Of a stretch of 64,000 bases of DNA, positions 18,249 to 28,844 are shown one piece after another. This stretch comes from Jiella endophytica. Lineage in GTDB: Bacteria; Pseudomonadota; Alphaproteobacteria; Rhizobiales; Rhizobiaceae. The notes under the pieces are model-generated. The model saw only the letters and a list, made by a program, of their open reading frames with translations, made no database searches and was not told where the DNA came from. Positions within the stretch are counted from its first letter, which is position 1, and each line of letters opens with the position of its first letter. The position numbers and the translations under genes are program-made. Where the stretch lies: contig NZ_SOZD01000002.1 in the NCBI RefSeq assembly GCF_004519335.1, forward strand, positions 868,001-932,000, written 5' to 3'.

Positions 18249-18405
18249 GCCGGCCGGCGACGCGCCGCACCTAACCGGCCTCCCGCCAAGCCCTCTGCTC
18301 TCGGCCCCGATCGCCATGGAGGCGGCCGGCACCGTGCCGACGATATCGGCAAGTCCCTTCCGCCGGGGCTTTCCTTCCGGCGCAGGGTCTGCAATCGAGA
18401 CGTCC

Positions 18406-19371
18406 ATGCAGACCGTCACACTCCCGATCGCCGATCCCGAGGCCGAGCCGCGCGCCGAGGCGCTGCTTGCCGCCGGCGAACTCGTCGCCCTCCCGACCGA
18501 GACCGTCTACGGGCTTGCCGGCGATTCCGCCTCCGGCGAGGCGGTGGCCAAGATCTTCGCGGCGAAGGGCCGGCCGCGTTTCAATCCGCTGATCTGTCAC
18601 GTCGATTCGCTTCAGATGGCGCGCCGCGTCGCGGTGTTCGACGAAACCGCGCTTGGCCTTGCCGAACGGTTCTGGCCCGGCCCGCTCACCCTCGTCCTGC
18701 CGCTTGCCGAGGGCGCCCCGGTGCATCCGCTGGCGACGGCGGGGCTTTCGACGGTCGCGGTGCGCCAGCCGAAGGGCGTCGCAGCACGGCTCGCGGGCCG
18801 GCTCGACCGGCCGATCGTCGCGCCGAGCGCCAATCTCTCCGGCCGGGTGACCGGCACCAGCGCCGAGGCGGTGGCCCGCAGTCTCGAGGGCCGCATCCCG
18901 CTGATCCTCGACGACGGCCCCTCCCCGGTCGGCGTCGAATCGACCATCGTCCGGCCCGAGGCGGGCCGCCTGGTGCTGCTGCGGGCCGGCGCGATTGCCC
19001 GCGAGACGCTGAAAGAGGCGCTCGGGGTAAGGATCGAGACGCCTGAGGCCGGCGCTGCCATCGCCGCGCCTGGCGGCCTTGCCTCGCACTATGCGCCGCA
19101 GGGCGCGGTGCGGCTCGATGCCATGCGGGTCGAGCCCGGCGATTACGTCATCGCCTTCGGCCCCGACCGGCCGGAAGGGCTGGAACATGCGATGGCGATC
19201 ATCAACCTCAGCCCGTCGGGCGATCTGGCGGAAGCGGCGGCAAACCTCTTTGCCGCGCTGTCAGCGCTCGATTCCCCTGATGTCACGCAGATCGCCGTGA
19301 CACCGATCCCGATGACCGGCCTCGGCGAGGCGATCAACGACCGCCTGCGGCGGGCCGCCGCGCCGCGATAG
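18406..19371 (+). CDS. L-threonylcarbamoyladenylate synthase (Sua5/YwlC/TsaC)
   Basis: 321 residues from the ATG at 18406. The YrdC domain shows [15 protein letters not shown] near residue 30, [13 protein letters not shown], and later [17 protein letters not shown]. The extra C-terminal Sua5 domain (from about residue 210) is present, so it is the long Sua5-type form. It makes threonylcarbamoyl-AMP from threonine, bicarbonate and ATP for the t6A37 modification of ANN-decoding tRNAs. It is convergent with purH, 45 bases away. Confidence 0.93.
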   Translation: MQTVTLPIADPEAEPRAEALLAAGELVALPTETVYGLAGDSASGEAVAKIFAAKGRPRFNPLICHVDSLQMARRVAVFDETALGLAERFWPGPLTLVLPLAEGAPVHPLATAGLSTVAVRQPKGVAARLAGRLDRPIVAPSANLSGRVTGTSAEAVARSLEGRIPLILDDGPSPVGVESTIVRPEAGRLVLLRAGAIARETLKEALGVRIETPEAGAAIAAPGGLASHYAPQGAVRLDAMRVEPGDYVIAFGPDRPEGLEHAMAIINLSPSGDLAEAAANLFAALSALDSPDVTQIAVTPIPMTGLGEAINDRLRRAAAPR

Positions 19372-19416
19372 AACTGCCGGCGGCCGCCTGCGACGTTTGC
19401 GAGGGCGGGTCGGCGC

Positions 19417-21033
19417 TCAGTGCCGGAAGTGGCGCATGCCGGTCATCACCATGGCGATGCCGTGCTCGTCGGCCGCGGCGATGACCTCGTCGTCGCGCAT
19501 CGAGCCGCCCGGCTGGATGACGGCGGTCGCCCCGGCCTCGACGGCCGAAAGCAGCCCGTCGGCGAAGGGGAAGAAGGCATCGGAAGCCACCACAGAGCCG
19601 ATCGTCGCCGGCTTCTCCGCGCCTGCCGCCTTGGCTGCGTCCTCGGCCTTGCGCGCGGCGATCCGCGCCGAATCGACCCGGCTCATCTGGCCGGCGCCGA
19701 TGCCGACCGTCGCGCCGTCCCTGGCATAGACGATGGTGTTCGACTTCACATGCTTGGCGACCCGGAAAGCGAAGCGCAGGTCCGCAAGCTCCGCCGCGCT
19801 CGGCGCCCGCTTCGTCACCACCTTGAGATCGAGATCGTCGACGACGCCGTTGTCGCGGGACTGGACGAGCAGGCCGCCGGCGACGGATTTGACAAAACGC
19901 CCCGGCGCCCGCGGATCCGGCAGGCCGCCGGTCAAGAGCAGCCTGAGGTTCTTCTTGGCCGCGACGATGGCGATCGCCTCGTCGTCCGCTTCCGGCGCGA
20001 TGATCACTTCGGTGAAGACCTTGACGATCTCCTCGGCGCTGGCGGCGTCGAGCCGGCGGTTGAGGGCGACGATGCCGCCGAAGGCAGAGACCGGGTCGCA
20101 GGCGAGCGCCGCCCTGTAGGCGGTGACGAGGTCGACGCCTTCCGCGACACCGCAGGGATTGGCGTGCTTGATGATCGCGACGGCGGCACTGCGGGCCGGA
20201 TCGAACTCGCCGACCAGCTCGAAGGCAGCGTCGGTGTCGTTGATGTTGTTGTAGGAGAGCGCCTTGCCCTGCAGCTGCCGCGCTGTGGCGACGCCCGGCC
20301 GAGCCTCGCCGTTGCGATAGAAGCCCGCCCATTGATGCGGGTTCTCGCCGTAGCGAAGGGCTTCGGCGAGTTCGCCGGCGACGGCAAAGCGCTTCGGCGT
20401 CGTCTCGCCGAGGGTTTCGGCGAACCAGGAGGAGACCGCCGCGTCATAGGCGGCGGTGCGGCCATAGGCTCGCGCGGCGAGTTCGCGGCGGAAGGCGAGC
20501 GTCGTCTCCCCGCCGGTCCCGGTGAGGGCGGCGAGCACGGCGGCATAGTCGGCCGGATCGACGACGACGGCGACATAACCATGGTTCTTGGCACCGGCGC
20601 GGATCATCGCCGGGCCGCCGATGTCGATATTCTCGACGATGGTCTCCTGCGACGCGCCGGAAGCGCGGGTCGCCTCGAAGGGATAGAGATTGACGACGAG
20701 GAGATCGATCCCGGCAATGCCGTGCTCCTCCATCGCCTTCGCATGGGCGGCATCGTCGCGGATGCCGAGAAGGCCGCCATGGACGCCGGGATGCAGCGTC
20801 TTCACCCGCCCGTCCATGATCTCCGGAAAGCCCGTCAGCTCGGAGACGTCACGCACGGCAAGCCCCGCCGAGGAGAGCGACTTCGCCGTGCCGCCGGTGG
20901 AGACCAATTCGACGCCGAGCCCGGCGAGGCCTTTGGCGAATTCCTCGAGCCCGGTCTTGTCGGAAACCGAGATCAGCGCGCGGCGAACCTTCACCCGGTC
21001 GGGCAGCGGCGAGGCATTGGCTTTGACGGACAT
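19417..21033 (-). CDS. purH: Bifunctional AICAR formyltransferase / IMP cyclohydrolase
   Basis: 538 residues, full length. The N-terminal third is the IMP cyclohydrolase ([20 protein letters not shown], then STGGTAKSL). The remainder is the AICAR transformylase with the catalytic Lys-His motif KHANPCG near residue 290. It carries out the last two steps of IMP synthesis. A GAGGAAG ribosome-binding site precedes the ATG at 21033. In related genomes purH follows the heparinase gene; here kup and a small lipoprotein gene lie between them. Confidence 0.97.
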   Translation of the reverse strand: MSVKANASPLPDRVKVRRALISVSDKTGLEEFAKGLAGLGVELVSTGGTAKSLSSAGLAVRDVSELTGFPEIMDGRVKTLHPGVHGGLLGIRDDAAHAKAMEEHGIAGIDLLVVNLYPFEATRASGASQETIVENIDIGGPAMIRAGAKNHGYVAVVVDPADYAAVLAALTGTGGETTLAFRRELAARAYGRTAAYDAAVSSWFAETLGETTPKRFAVAGELAEALRYGENPHQWAGFYRNGEARPGVATARQLQGKALSYNNINDTDAAFELVGEFDPARSAAVAIIKHANPCGVAEGVDLVTAYRAALACDPVSAFGGIVALNRRLDAASAEEIVKVFTEVIIAPEADDEAIAIVAAKKNLRLLLTGGLPDPRAPGRFVKSVAGGLLVQSRDNGVVDDLDLKVVTKRAPSAAELADLRFAFRVAKHVKSNTIVYARDGATVGIGAGQMSRVDSARIAARKAEDAAKAAGAEKPATIGSVVASDAFFPFADGLLSAVEAGATAVIQPGGSMRDDEVIAAADEHGIAMVMTGMRHFRH

Positions 21034-21208
21034 GGCGGGTCTTCCTCGGCTTGCCGGCCGCCGTCAGCTCGCAAGGCGAGGCGGCAGGGCGCTCCTTAGC
21101 GGCAGAAAGCTTCCGCCACAGCTACTGGGGCTCCTGATAGTCGGCTTGCCGCGCCACGACAATGACCCTTCGGGCGCGAAGGCTTTCTCGCAAACGCTTT
21201 CCCCGCCC

Positions 21209-23119
21209 TCAGAGATAGCGCGGCATGCCGAGCTCGAGGGTTCTTGTCGGCGGCAGGTTGAAGCGGTCCGCCGGCCTCAGCGCCAATCGCGCCATCGCCG
21301 CATAGGCGAAGTAGAACAGGCCGAGCCAGCGCGAGAAGATCGACGGCGGGATCGGCCGTTCGAGCCCGACGATATAGACGGTGTTGTCGGGGTCGACGCC
21401 GAGCTCCTGCAGTTCCCCGGCGATCAGCGAAGGCAGGTTGATCCGCTGCAGATAGCCGACATTGACGACGATGCGGACGAGGTCCGGCCGGATGTCGGTG
21501 CGCTGGATCCGCTCCTCCTGGGCCACCCTCGGTACCGCCCGGGTGCGCACCGAGACGAGGATCGTATGGGCGAAGCGGGTCTCGGCGAGGTCGGTGAGTT
21601 CGACCAGCGTGTGGGGGATCTTGGCGCCTCGCCGGACGAGGAACACCGCCGCCCGGCGCGTCGTCGGCGGGCGATTGGCGCAGGCCTTCAGATAGTCGCG
21701 CAGCCCCGGCTCCTCGCCCTCCTGCAACGCGCCGACCCGCATCTGGCCGATCCGCCAGCAGGCCGCGAGGAACACCACCGCCGAGGCGAGCCCGATCGGC
21801 AGCAGGCCACCGGCTTCGAGCTTGCCGAGATTGGCCGCGACGAAGGCGAGGTCGAGGCCGAGAAACAGGACGGTGACGGCAATGGAGACGGCCCGCCAGG
21901 GACCGGCGCCGGGCTCGGTCAGCCGGTAGGCGAGATAGAGCATGGTCGTGCTCAGCATCGCCCCGGCCACCGCGATGCCATAGGCGCTGGAGAGCGCGTC
22001 GGAGGAGCGGAAGGCGAGGATCACCAGCGCCGTCGAGACCCCGACGAGGGTGTTGACGAAGGGCGCGAGAAGATCGTGCGGGTTGGTCGGCGAGAAATAG
22101 CGGATGCGCATCGAGGGCAGGAAGTCGAGCCGCATCGACTGGCTGGCGAGGCTGGCGATGCCGGTGATCACCGCCTGCGAGGCGATAATCGAGGCAAGCG
22201 TCGCGAGGATCACCGCGAAGGGCAGGAGCACGCCGGAGAACAGGCTGTAAAAGGGGCTGTCGGTGACCCCGCCGGACAGCACCAGCGCCCCCTGGCCGAA
22301 ATAGTTGAGGACCAGCGCCGGGAAGGCGACGAAGAGCCATGCGGCGGTGATCGCCCGCCGGCCGAACTGGCCGAGATCGGCATAGAGCGCCTCGCCGCCC
22401 GTCACAGCGAGAAAGACGGCGCCGGAGATCGCCGCTGCGATCGCCGGGTGGCCGGTGAGGAAGACCACGGCGTGGTGCGGCGACACCGCTTCCAGGACCT
22501 GCGGCACCCGGACGATCTGGATTACGCCGGAGATCGCCAGCATCGCGAACCAGCCGAGCATGATCGGACCGAAGGCTTTGCCGATCCGCCCGGCGCCGAG
22601 GAACTGCGCGGCGAAGAGGCCGATGACGATGGCGAGCGCCACCGGCACGATCAGATGATCGAGCCGCGAGGTAATCTCGCCGAGGCCCTCGACGGCGGAA
22701 AGCACCGAGATCGCCGGCGTCAGCACCGCATCACCGAAGAGCAGCGCGCCGCCGGCAAGAGCGACGGCGAGCAGGAACACGCTGTAGGCGGTGAGCTCGT
22801 GACGCCGGTCGAGACGCAGCAGCGCCGCGAGCGCCAGGATGCCGCCCTCGCCGGCATTGTCGACGCGCAGGATCCAGAAGAGATATTTGACGGTGACGAC
22901 GAGGATCAGCGCCCAGAGGATCAGCGACAGGACGCCGAACACCGCGTCCTCGCCGGCACTGCCGCTGGCGGCGAGTGCGACCTTGAAGGCATAGAGCGGG
23001 CTCGTGCCGATGTCGCCGAAGACGACGCCGAGCGCGCCGACGGTCAGCGCGACATTCGGGCCATGGCCGAGCTTGTGAAGCGCTCCGGCTTCGGATGCGT
23101 CGATGGGGGTGTCGATCAT
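21209..23119 (-). CDS. kup: Potassium uptake protein Kup
   Basis: 636 residues, normal for the KUP/HAK/KT family. The N-terminus has the family stretch GALGVVFGDIGTSPLYAFK in the first membrane segment, with about 11 further segments to residue 450 or so. A soluble C-terminal domain of roughly 180 residues follows. It imports K+ with H+ across the inner membrane. It is oriented like its neighbours purH and heparinase but has its own 326-base upstream region. That spacing suggests its own promoter. Confidence 0.96.
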   Translation of the reverse strand: MIDTPIDASEAGALHKLGHGPNVALTVGALGVVFGDIGTSPLYAFKVALAASGSAGEDAVFGVLSLILWALILVVTVKYLFWILRVDNAGEGGILALAALLRLDRRHELTAYSVFLLAVALAGGALLFGDAVLTPAISVLSAVEGLGEITSRLDHLIVPVALAIVIGLFAAQFLGAGRIGKAFGPIMLGWFAMLAISGVIQIVRVPQVLEAVSPHHAVVFLTGHPAIAAAISGAVFLAVTGGEALYADLGQFGRRAITAAWLFVAFPALVLNYFGQGALVLSGGVTDSPFYSLFSGVLLPFAVILATLASIIASQAVITGIASLASQSMRLDFLPSMRIRYFSPTNPHDLLAPFVNTLVGVSTALVILAFRSSDALSSAYGIAVAGAMLSTTMLYLAYRLTEPGAGPWRAVSIAVTVLFLGLDLAFVAANLGKLEAGGLLPIGLASAVVFLAACWRIGQMRVGALQEGEEPGLRDYLKACANRPPTTRRAAVFLVRRGAKIPHTLVELTDLAETRFAHTILVSVRTRAVPRVAQEERIQRTDIRPDLVRIVVNVGYLQRINLPSLIAGELQELGVDPDNTVYIVGLERPIPPSIFSRWLGLFYFAYAAMARLALRPADRFNLPPTRTLELGMPRYL

Positions 23120-23445
23120 GATCGAACGGCGAGACGCCGTACTCCGTTACCTTGCCTCTCGCACTGCCAGCGCGCGCCGCCGGACGGGGTGTCCGGAGGC
23201 ATGTTGCGGCAGATTGTGCGGGGGTATTCTCGGAACGCCGTACTTTGCCGCGTGGCAGCGTCGACCTGGCGCAGCGTCCGAACTCCTCGAGGCCGACCTT
23301 TATCTGGGGACGTGAACAGGCATTTGCGAGGCCCGTAACGAGCGGCGGGCGATCCGGTTCAGCCGGGAGCGAGAAACTTCTCCCGGCCCGCGCGATGTCC
23401 GCACCCAATCAGCTGCACGGCCCGAAAATCGAAGCCGCGATCCTT
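23120..23445. other. 326-bp region upstream of kup
   Basis: No gene seen. It contains a hairpin with arms CCGGGAG (23363-23369) and CTCCCGG (23380-23386), plus an inner GAG/CTT pairing. That hairpin lies 60 bases past the lipoprotein stop and may terminate its transcript. The half closer to kup should hold the kup promoter, but I could not pick one. Confidence 0.4.
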
Positions 23446-23631
23446 TTACCCTGACTGGTCCGAAGCGTCTTCCCTTGCTTCCCGACCGGCCCTGAAGGGC
23501 GCGCTCTTTTGTCCGAGGTCGTCGAAGGTCTTCGGCACCGTGGTGACCGCCCGGTTCATGCCGCCACAGCCGGCGAGCGTCGCGGCAAGGAGGAGAAGCG
23601 CAGGGCGGAGAAGACGAGACGTGTTTGCCAT
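23446..23631 (-). CDS. Small lipoprotein
   Basis: 61 residues. The ATG at 23631 gives a lipoprotein signal peptide with lipobox LAGC (ALLLLAATLAGCGG), so Cys would be lipidated after processing. The mature part is about 40 residues, polar, and without a family I recognise. An open frame extends upstream, but those residues lack a signal. It lies 82 bases downstream of the heparinase gene and may be co-transcribed. Confidence 0.65.
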   Translation of the reverse strand: MANTSRLLRPALLLLAATLAGCGGMNRAVTTVPKTFDDLGQKSAPFRAGREAREDASDQSG

Positions 23632-23713
23632 GGGCGGCAAACTGGGCGGCCGGCCCGAAACGTCCAGCACCGCGACGCGCACGACCGCGTCAGCCGGACG
23701 ATCTGCCGAAACC

Positions 23714-25411
23714 TCAGCTGAGCCGTTCGAACACCCAGGTGACATGCGGCGTCAGCAGCGGATCGACGGTGACGACGAGCTGCAGCGTCCGGCGGGAGCC
23801 GGAATGGTCGGCAAAGAGGATCGAATCCTCGACGCTCACGGCCTGGTCCGCGGCAAACCGCCAGACCTGCCCGCGCAGCGACAGGCGCACGGTCTCTCCC
23901 AGCGTCTCGACGCTGACCTGCGGATGAAGGTGAAAGCGCAGCGCCGCGGTTTCCGGCTCGCTCCGCCCGCGCGGCCTGCGGGTGACATCCAGGCGATCCT
24001 CGCCGAACAGCCGCTCGCCATCCGTCGAAAGCTCGAGCCGCCGCGAGTGCCGGATTCCGAATTCTCGCTCGTAGCCGTCATGGGTCGCCTGGAAGCCGAT
24101 CGGCCGGCCGGGACTGTCGGTGGCGATGCCGTCGACGCGAACTGCGCTCGGCCCGGGCACGAGCGGCGAGCCGAGAAAGCGGTCGAGATGCGGCTGGCCG
24201 GCAAAGCGCGAGGAGGAACGATCCGCCAAAGTGACGGTCGAATGGGCGGCGGTGGAGCGCGACAGGCGCCGCAGCGCCGGCTGGCCGGGGGGCGGTGCGC
24301 CGCAATTGACGACGATGCGTGCCATCCCGGAGGAAAATTCGAAGGCGAGCGTGCCGGCATGGGCCTCGCGAGACAGCGCCACCGGTGGCGGGCAGCCGGT
24401 ATCGGCGATGACCACCGACCCGCCGGCCGTCAGCCGGTGGTAGCCGGAATGGCGGGCATGCGACAAAGGCTCGCCGAGGGTCTCGTCGAAGCGCATCAGC
24501 GCCGCCATCAGCTGCATGTCGGACGGACCGGTGCCGTTGAACTGGGCGAGCGTCCCGTCGGCATGGCGGAAGAAGCGCAGCGCCGGCAGCATCCGGTCGA
24601 TCGCCGAATAGATCCCCTTCGGCACCGGCTGGCCCTGGCCGATCAGCGTTTCGCGGATCGGCAGAAGCTCGGCGAGGATCGCCGCCAGCGCCGCCGGGTT
24701 GCGGCTGGCATGACCGCCATCGGCGAGGATCTGGCGGTCGAGCTCGTCGGCGAGCGCCTGCACCGCGGCGCGGGTGCGGCCCGCCGGCATCGGCAGGCAA
24801 AGGCTGGCGAGCGCGATCGCCATGCGCACCATCAGCCGCGGCATGCCGGCCGGCGCTTCCTGGGCGACAGAACGCAGATAGCGCGACTGGCTCGTCAGGC
24901 TTTTGAGGCAGCGCCGGTAGAACTCGTAGTCGGCCGAGCCGAGTAGGAGATCGGCGTGCTTCAGCCAGGAGATCAGCCGGCGGGCGGCGACCTCCGGCTC
25001 GAAGGCCGGCCCGCTGACCCGGCCCGAAGACAGCCGCAGCCAGTCCGACACCAGCGCCCGGGCGTTCTTGCCGGCCAGCGCATCGCCGGCGGCGGCGTGA
25101 TGGCGCAGCCAGGCAAAGCCATGGAGCTCGGCGGCGAACTCCTCGGACGGCGGTTCGGCCTGGAAGATCGAGCCGCGCACCGCCTCGACCAGACGACCGG
25201 CGAGATGGAAGCGGCCGGCATAGATCGCCTCGGCGATGAAGGGGTCGCCATGCTGCAGCGTCGGCGGGATCACCGCCAGCCGGTCCGGCGCGACGCCGAC
25301 GAAGCGCAGCCGGTGGAGCGGGCCGACGCGCAGCCGCCGGCGCAGCCGCCGCCAGGCCTCCTGCACCGTCATCACCGCGATCTGCGGACTTTCCGCCAAA
25401 GCCGTCGGCAC
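23714..25411 (-). CDS. Heparinase II/III family protein
   Basis: 565 residues from a GTG at 25411. An ATG at 25372 (552 residues, MTVQEAWRRL) is an equally good start. The N-terminal half is an alpha-helical toroid domain (GRFHLAGRLVEA, FAWLRHHAAAG, SDWLRL). The C-terminal half is the heparinase II/III beta-sandwich with HSGYHRLTAGGSVVIADTG. The family contains polysaccharide lyases acting on uronic-acid glycans. The conserved rhizobial copy beside rsmB and purH has no assigned substrate as far as I know. No signal peptide is evident. Confidence 0.88.
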   Translation of the reverse strand: MPTALAESPQIAVMTVQEAWRRLRRRLRVGPLHRLRFVGVAPDRLAVIPPTLQHGDPFIAEAIYAGRFHLAGRLVEAVRGSIFQAEPPSEEFAAELHGFAWLRHHAAAGDALAGKNARALVSDWLRLSSGRVSGPAFEPEVAARRLISWLKHADLLLGSADYEFYRRCLKSLTSQSRYLRSVAQEAPAGMPRLMVRMAIALASLCLPMPAGRTRAAVQALADELDRQILADGGHASRNPAALAAILAELLPIRETLIGQGQPVPKGIYSAIDRMLPALRFFRHADGTLAQFNGTGPSDMQLMAALMRFDETLGEPLSHARHSGYHRLTAGGSVVIADTGCPPPVALSREAHAGTLAFEFSSGMARIVVNCGAPPPGQPALRRLSRSTAAHSTVTLADRSSSRFAGQPHLDRFLGSPLVPGPSAVRVDGIATDSPGRPIGFQATHDGYEREFGIRHSRRLELSTDGERLFGEDRLDVTRRPRGRSEPETAALRFHLHPQVSVETLGETVRLSLRGQVWRFAADQAVSVEDSILFADHSGSRRTLQLVVTVDPLLTPHVTWVFERLS

Positions 25412-25592
25412 TCCCGATCACCCCATGCCAGCCCTGCCGGGCACCTGCGTCATCATCTGGAGCTGCGTCCGCCGCCCTCAGGCGGGCCCGTCACCTCCGT
25501 TCGAGCGCCAAGTTTCTGCCAACAGGGTAAACAATTCCTTAGCAGAGCCCACATATGACCAAAGGGAATGTGACGGCGTATTTGTCAGAAAA

Positions 25593-27017
25593 TCAAGGCC
25601 CTTCGCGACGGAACCTCGCGGCGAAAAATCCATCCATGCCGCTCCCTGCCCCCGCGACCGGCATTTCAGGCGTCGTCCGCAGCGTGCCATCCGGCGAAAC
25701 CGCGATGGCGAATTCGCCGAGTTCGTTCGCCGCGACACGCTCCAGCGCATAGTCCTGCCGCGCCGACAGGAAGGCAGCGGCCACCGCCTCGCCCTCGCGC
25801 GCATCGATCGAACAATTGGCAAAGACGAGCCGCCCGCCCGGCGCGACCATGTCGGCCGCCCTGGCGAGGAGCCGCAGTTGCAGCGCCGCCAGCTTGTCGA
25901 CCTCGGCGTCGTCCTTGGTATAGGCGACGTCGGGATGGCGGCGGATGGTGCCTGTGGAGGAACAGGGCGCGTCGAGCAGCACCGCATCGAACGGCGTCTC
26001 GGGGGCATAGGCGGCAAGATCGCCGGTGACCGTTTCTGCGGTATAGCCGAGCCGGCCGAGATTTTCCGTCAGCCGCCTCATTCTTGCCGCCGACTGGTCG
26101 AGCGCGGTGACGCTCGCCCCGGCGCGGCAAAGCTGGGCGGTCTTGCCGCCCGGCGCGGCGCAAAGGTCGGCGACGGAAAGCCCCTGAACGTCGCCGATGA
26201 GGCGGACGGGAAGCGCCGCCGCGACATCCTGCACCCACCATTCGCCCTCGGCAAAGCCGGCCAGCGCCGAGACCGGGCCTTCGACGGCGTCGAGGCGCAC
26301 CGCATATTCGCCGATCGCCCGGCCGCCGAGCCGATCGGCCCAGCCCGCGGCATCGGATTTCACCGAAAGATCGATCGGCGCGCGGGCAAGGTGGGCCGCA
26401 GCGATCGCCTGGGCGCGCGCCTCGCCATATTGCTCGACCATCCGCTTCCAGAGCCAATCCGGGCAGTTCTGCCGCGGGTCGGCCGTGGCCGCGTCGATGC
26501 GCGCGGCCTCGCGGGCGATCCGCCGCAGCACCGCATTGACGAGACCGGCAAAACGCTGGGCGCGCGGATCGTCGGCGGCGCTGGCGACGGCAAGGTCGAC
26601 GGCGGCCGAATCCGGCACGTCGAGGCAGAGGATCTGCGCCGCGCCGACATGCAGGACATGGCGCAGCGACGCGGCGTTCGGCGGCAGCGGCCGGTCGAGA
26701 CGCGCGGCGATCTCGGCCTCGATCGTGCCGCGATAGCGCAGCCCCGATGTCAGGATCGCTTTGACCAGAGCCTGGTCGCGCGGCTCGAGCTGGCGGAAAT
26801 GCGGATGGCCGGTCGCAGCGTCGGTCAGCCCGTCGAGGGAGGTCTGCTTGTCGACGACGGCCGCAAGAAGCCGCGCGGCCACCTGCCTTGCGGCAAGGCC
26901 GGGGCGTGCCGCTTCGGTTGCCGCCTGCCCCTTCGGTCCGCGACGGCCGCCGGGCCTTGCCGCCTTTGCCGATTTCCTGCCATCCGGTCCCGGCCCGTTG
27001 CCGGCGCTCAACCCCAC
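25593..27017 (-). CDS. rsmB: 16S rRNA (cytosine-5)-methyltransferase RsmB
   Basis: 474 residues from a GTG at 27017, overlapping the end of htpX by 10 bases. A TTG at 27011 is another option, and no ATG is available. Residues about 45-180 are the NusB-like RNA-binding domain. The Rossmann-fold methyltransferase follows with [13 protein letters not shown] (SAM site), [17 protein letters not shown] (motif IV, with a Cys) and [12 protein letters not shown] (motif VI, catalytic Cys in NCS). It methylates C967 of 16S rRNA. The overlap with htpX suggests translational coupling. Confidence 0.93.
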   Translation of the reverse strand: MGLSAGNGPGPDGRKSAKAARPGGRRGPKGQAATEAARPGLAARQVAARLLAAVVDKQTSLDGLTDAATGHPHFRQLEPRDQALVKAILTSGLRYRGTIEAEIAARLDRPLPPNAASLRHVLHVGAAQILCLDVPDSAAVDLAVASAADDPRAQRFAGLVNAVLRRIAREAARIDAATADPRQNCPDWLWKRMVEQYGEARAQAIAAAHLARAPIDLSVKSDAAGWADRLGGRAIGEYAVRLDAVEGPVSALAGFAEGEWWVQDVAAALPVRLIGDVQGLSVADLCAAPGGKTAQLCRAGASVTALDQSAARMRRLTENLGRLGYTAETVTGDLAAYAPETPFDAVLLDAPCSSTGTIRRHPDVAYTKDDAEVDKLAALQLRLLARAADMVAPGGRLVFANCSIDAREGEAVAAAFLSARQDYALERVAANELGEFAIAVSPDGTLRTTPEMPVAGAGSGMDGFFAARFRREGP

Positions 27018-28108
27018 GGTCCCCGACGGCCGCCGCCGCGCGGCGCGCTGCCGCGGCCGGAAAAGCCGCGACCCCAGGGCGCCGGCTGCTCGCCCGCATC
27101 CTCTTCGGCGGAGGCGTCGTAGGGCCGGCCGTCCCAGGGCCCGGCCCTGCCACGATGCTGCTCGCCGCTTTGCCGGGACCAGGGTTCGGCCCGGCGGGGC
27201 TCGGGCGACAAGCCAGCGTCGCCGCCGAGGCGGGCGCGTTCCTCGAAGCCGAGCGAGCCGCCGTCCATTTCGGCGGCAAGTTCGCGCAGGGCGGCGATGC
27301 GGTTTTCGGTGGCCGGATGGGTCGAGAACAGACTGTCCATCCGCTGGCCGTTGAGCGGATTGATGATGAACATGTGAGCCGTGGCTGGATTGCGTTCGGC
27401 GCCCCAGTTGGGAATCCGGTGGGACGCACCGGCGATCTTGCCGAGAGCGGAGGCAAGCCACAAGGGCTGGCCGCAGATTTCGCCGCCGCGCCTGTCCGCC
27501 TCGTATTCCCGCGTCCGGCTGACGGCCATCTGCACCATCATCGCGGCGAGCGGCGCGACGATGATCGCGAGAAGCACGCCGACAAAGCCGAGCGGATTGT
27601 TGTTGTCGCGGCTGCCGCCGAAGAAGAAGCCGAAATTGGCGAGCATCGAGATCGCACCGGCAAGCGTCGCGGTGATCGTCATGGTCAGCGTGTCGCGATG
27701 TTCGACATGGGCAAGCTCATGGGCCATGACGCCGGCGACTTCTTCCTGGGAGAGCGTCCGCAGGAGGCCGGTGCTCGCCGCGACGGCGGCGTTTTCCGGA
27801 TTGCGGCCGGTGGCAAAGGCGTTGGGCTGCTCGCTGTCGATGACGAAGACGCGCGGCATCGGCAGGCCGGCGCGGGCGGCGAGACCCTCGACGATGGCGT
27901 AGTATTCCGGCGCGCTGCGGGCGTCGACTTCCCGCGCGCCGTACATTCTGAGAACCATCTTGTCGCCGTTCCAATAGGCGAAGAGGTTCATGCCGAGGGC
28001 GAAGATCAGCGCGATCATCATGCCGCCACGCCCGCCGATCAACAGGCCGACGCCCATGAAGAGAGCGGTGAGGAAAGCGATCAGCATCGCCGTCTTGATC
28101 ATATTCAT
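27008..28108 (-). CDS. htpX: Membrane zinc protease HtpX
   Basis: 366 residues from the ATG at 28108 ([20 protein letters not shown]). Two N-terminal membrane segments are followed by the M48 peptidase motif HELAH at 130-134, then two more hydrophobic segments and [10 protein letters not shown] with the third zinc ligand. It degrades misfolded membrane proteins and is commonly heat- or envelope-stress-induced. It is longer than a typical HtpX of about 290-320 residues because of a C-terminal tail of about 65 residues rich in Gly, Arg and Pro. The gene is divergent from the SDHAF4 gene. Confidence 0.95.
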   Translation of the reverse strand: MNMIKTAMLIAFLTALFMGVGLLIGGRGGMMIALIFALGMNLFAYWNGDKMVLRMYGAREVDARSAPEYYAIVEGLAARAGLPMPRVFVIDSEQPNAFATGRNPENAAVAASTGLLRTLSQEEVAGVMAHELAHVEHRDTLTMTITATLAGAISMLANFGFFFGGSRDNNNPLGFVGVLLAIIVAPLAAMMVQMAVSRTREYEADRRGGEICGQPLWLASALGKIAGASHRIPNWGAERNPATAHMFIINPLNGQRMDSLFSTHPATENRIAALRELAAEMDGGSLGFEERARLGGDAGLSPEPRRAEPWSRQSGEQHRGRAGPWDGRPYDASAEEDAGEQPAPWGRGFSGRGSAPRGGGRRGPWG

Positions 28109-28353
28109 GGATGCCTCACAGCAAGTGAAACCGGTCAGGCGACGAAACGCGCCCGATCGCCGCAAATCTGGGAGTTTCACCGCTCCGCTTCAAGTTTGTG
28201 GGCAAGGCTGCCACCTGCCGGCAGCCTGCCGCGCTCGACGCGCCGGGCGCCCGGTTCGATGCCGGGCGCGGACGGCAGCTTTGGCTTCGGCGTCATCACA
28301 ACCTATGTGCAGGCAAAGAACACGATTTCCCGGCGGGCGGAGACAGGACCACC

Positions 28354-28611
28354 ATGGTCGACGAGAACAGCACGGACGAGACGGGCGAAGACGCCGTGTT
28401 GGCGCGGATGAAGCTCTCCTCAACGCAGGAGGCGAGCGGCCGCCGCAAGCTGACGCCGGCCGCCAGGCGGGCCCTTGCCGAAGCCGAGGAGCGGCGAAAG
28501 GCGCAGGCAGCCGAAACGGCGGCGCTTCCCAAGGAGGTCAATGGCCGCGACGGGCCGGAGCCGGTGCGCTATGGCGACTGGGAGAAGAACGGCATCATTT
28601 CGGATTTCTGA
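28354..28611 (+). CDS. DUF1674 / succinate dehydrogenase assembly factor 4 family
   Basis: 85 residues. The C-terminal motif GPEPVRYGDWEKNGIISDF is diagnostic of DUF1674 (SDHAF4). In mitochondria, members of the family bind the flavinylated SDH subunit and help assemble complex II. The N-terminal half is charged and probably disordered. The ATG at 28354 was chosen because earlier codons in this frame lack similarity. It is divergent from htpX, as in related genomes. Confidence 0.88.
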   Translation: MVDENSTDETGEDAVLARMKLSSTQEASGRRKLTPAARRALAEAEERRKAQAAETAALPKEVNGRDGPEPVRYGDWEKNGIISDF

Positions 28612-28844
28612 CGCCGGCGATTTCCTTTGCAAACCTATGCGAGTAGGCTGCCCGTCCTATTGCAGGGCTTGAAGGTCCATTGCGTCGGTCGTTGCGCCCT
28701 CCATCTCAGCGCCAGCGCAACGTCGCAACGTTCCTGCGCTCCGCATTGTCAAGTTGGCCGCTCGCCTCGAGCCGGCGTTCCGCCTTGTCGAATCAGCCAA
28801 AGCCGCGTAGATAGGAAGATGTTCATATTCGGAGCATCGCCCGC

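Noticed and set aside
20690-23338. An 882-codon open frame on the plus strand
   Set aside because: It is antisense to kup and the start of purH, both of which have full family motifs. The translation is Arg/Asp/Glu-rich with no domain, as expected of the opposite strand of GC-rich genes.
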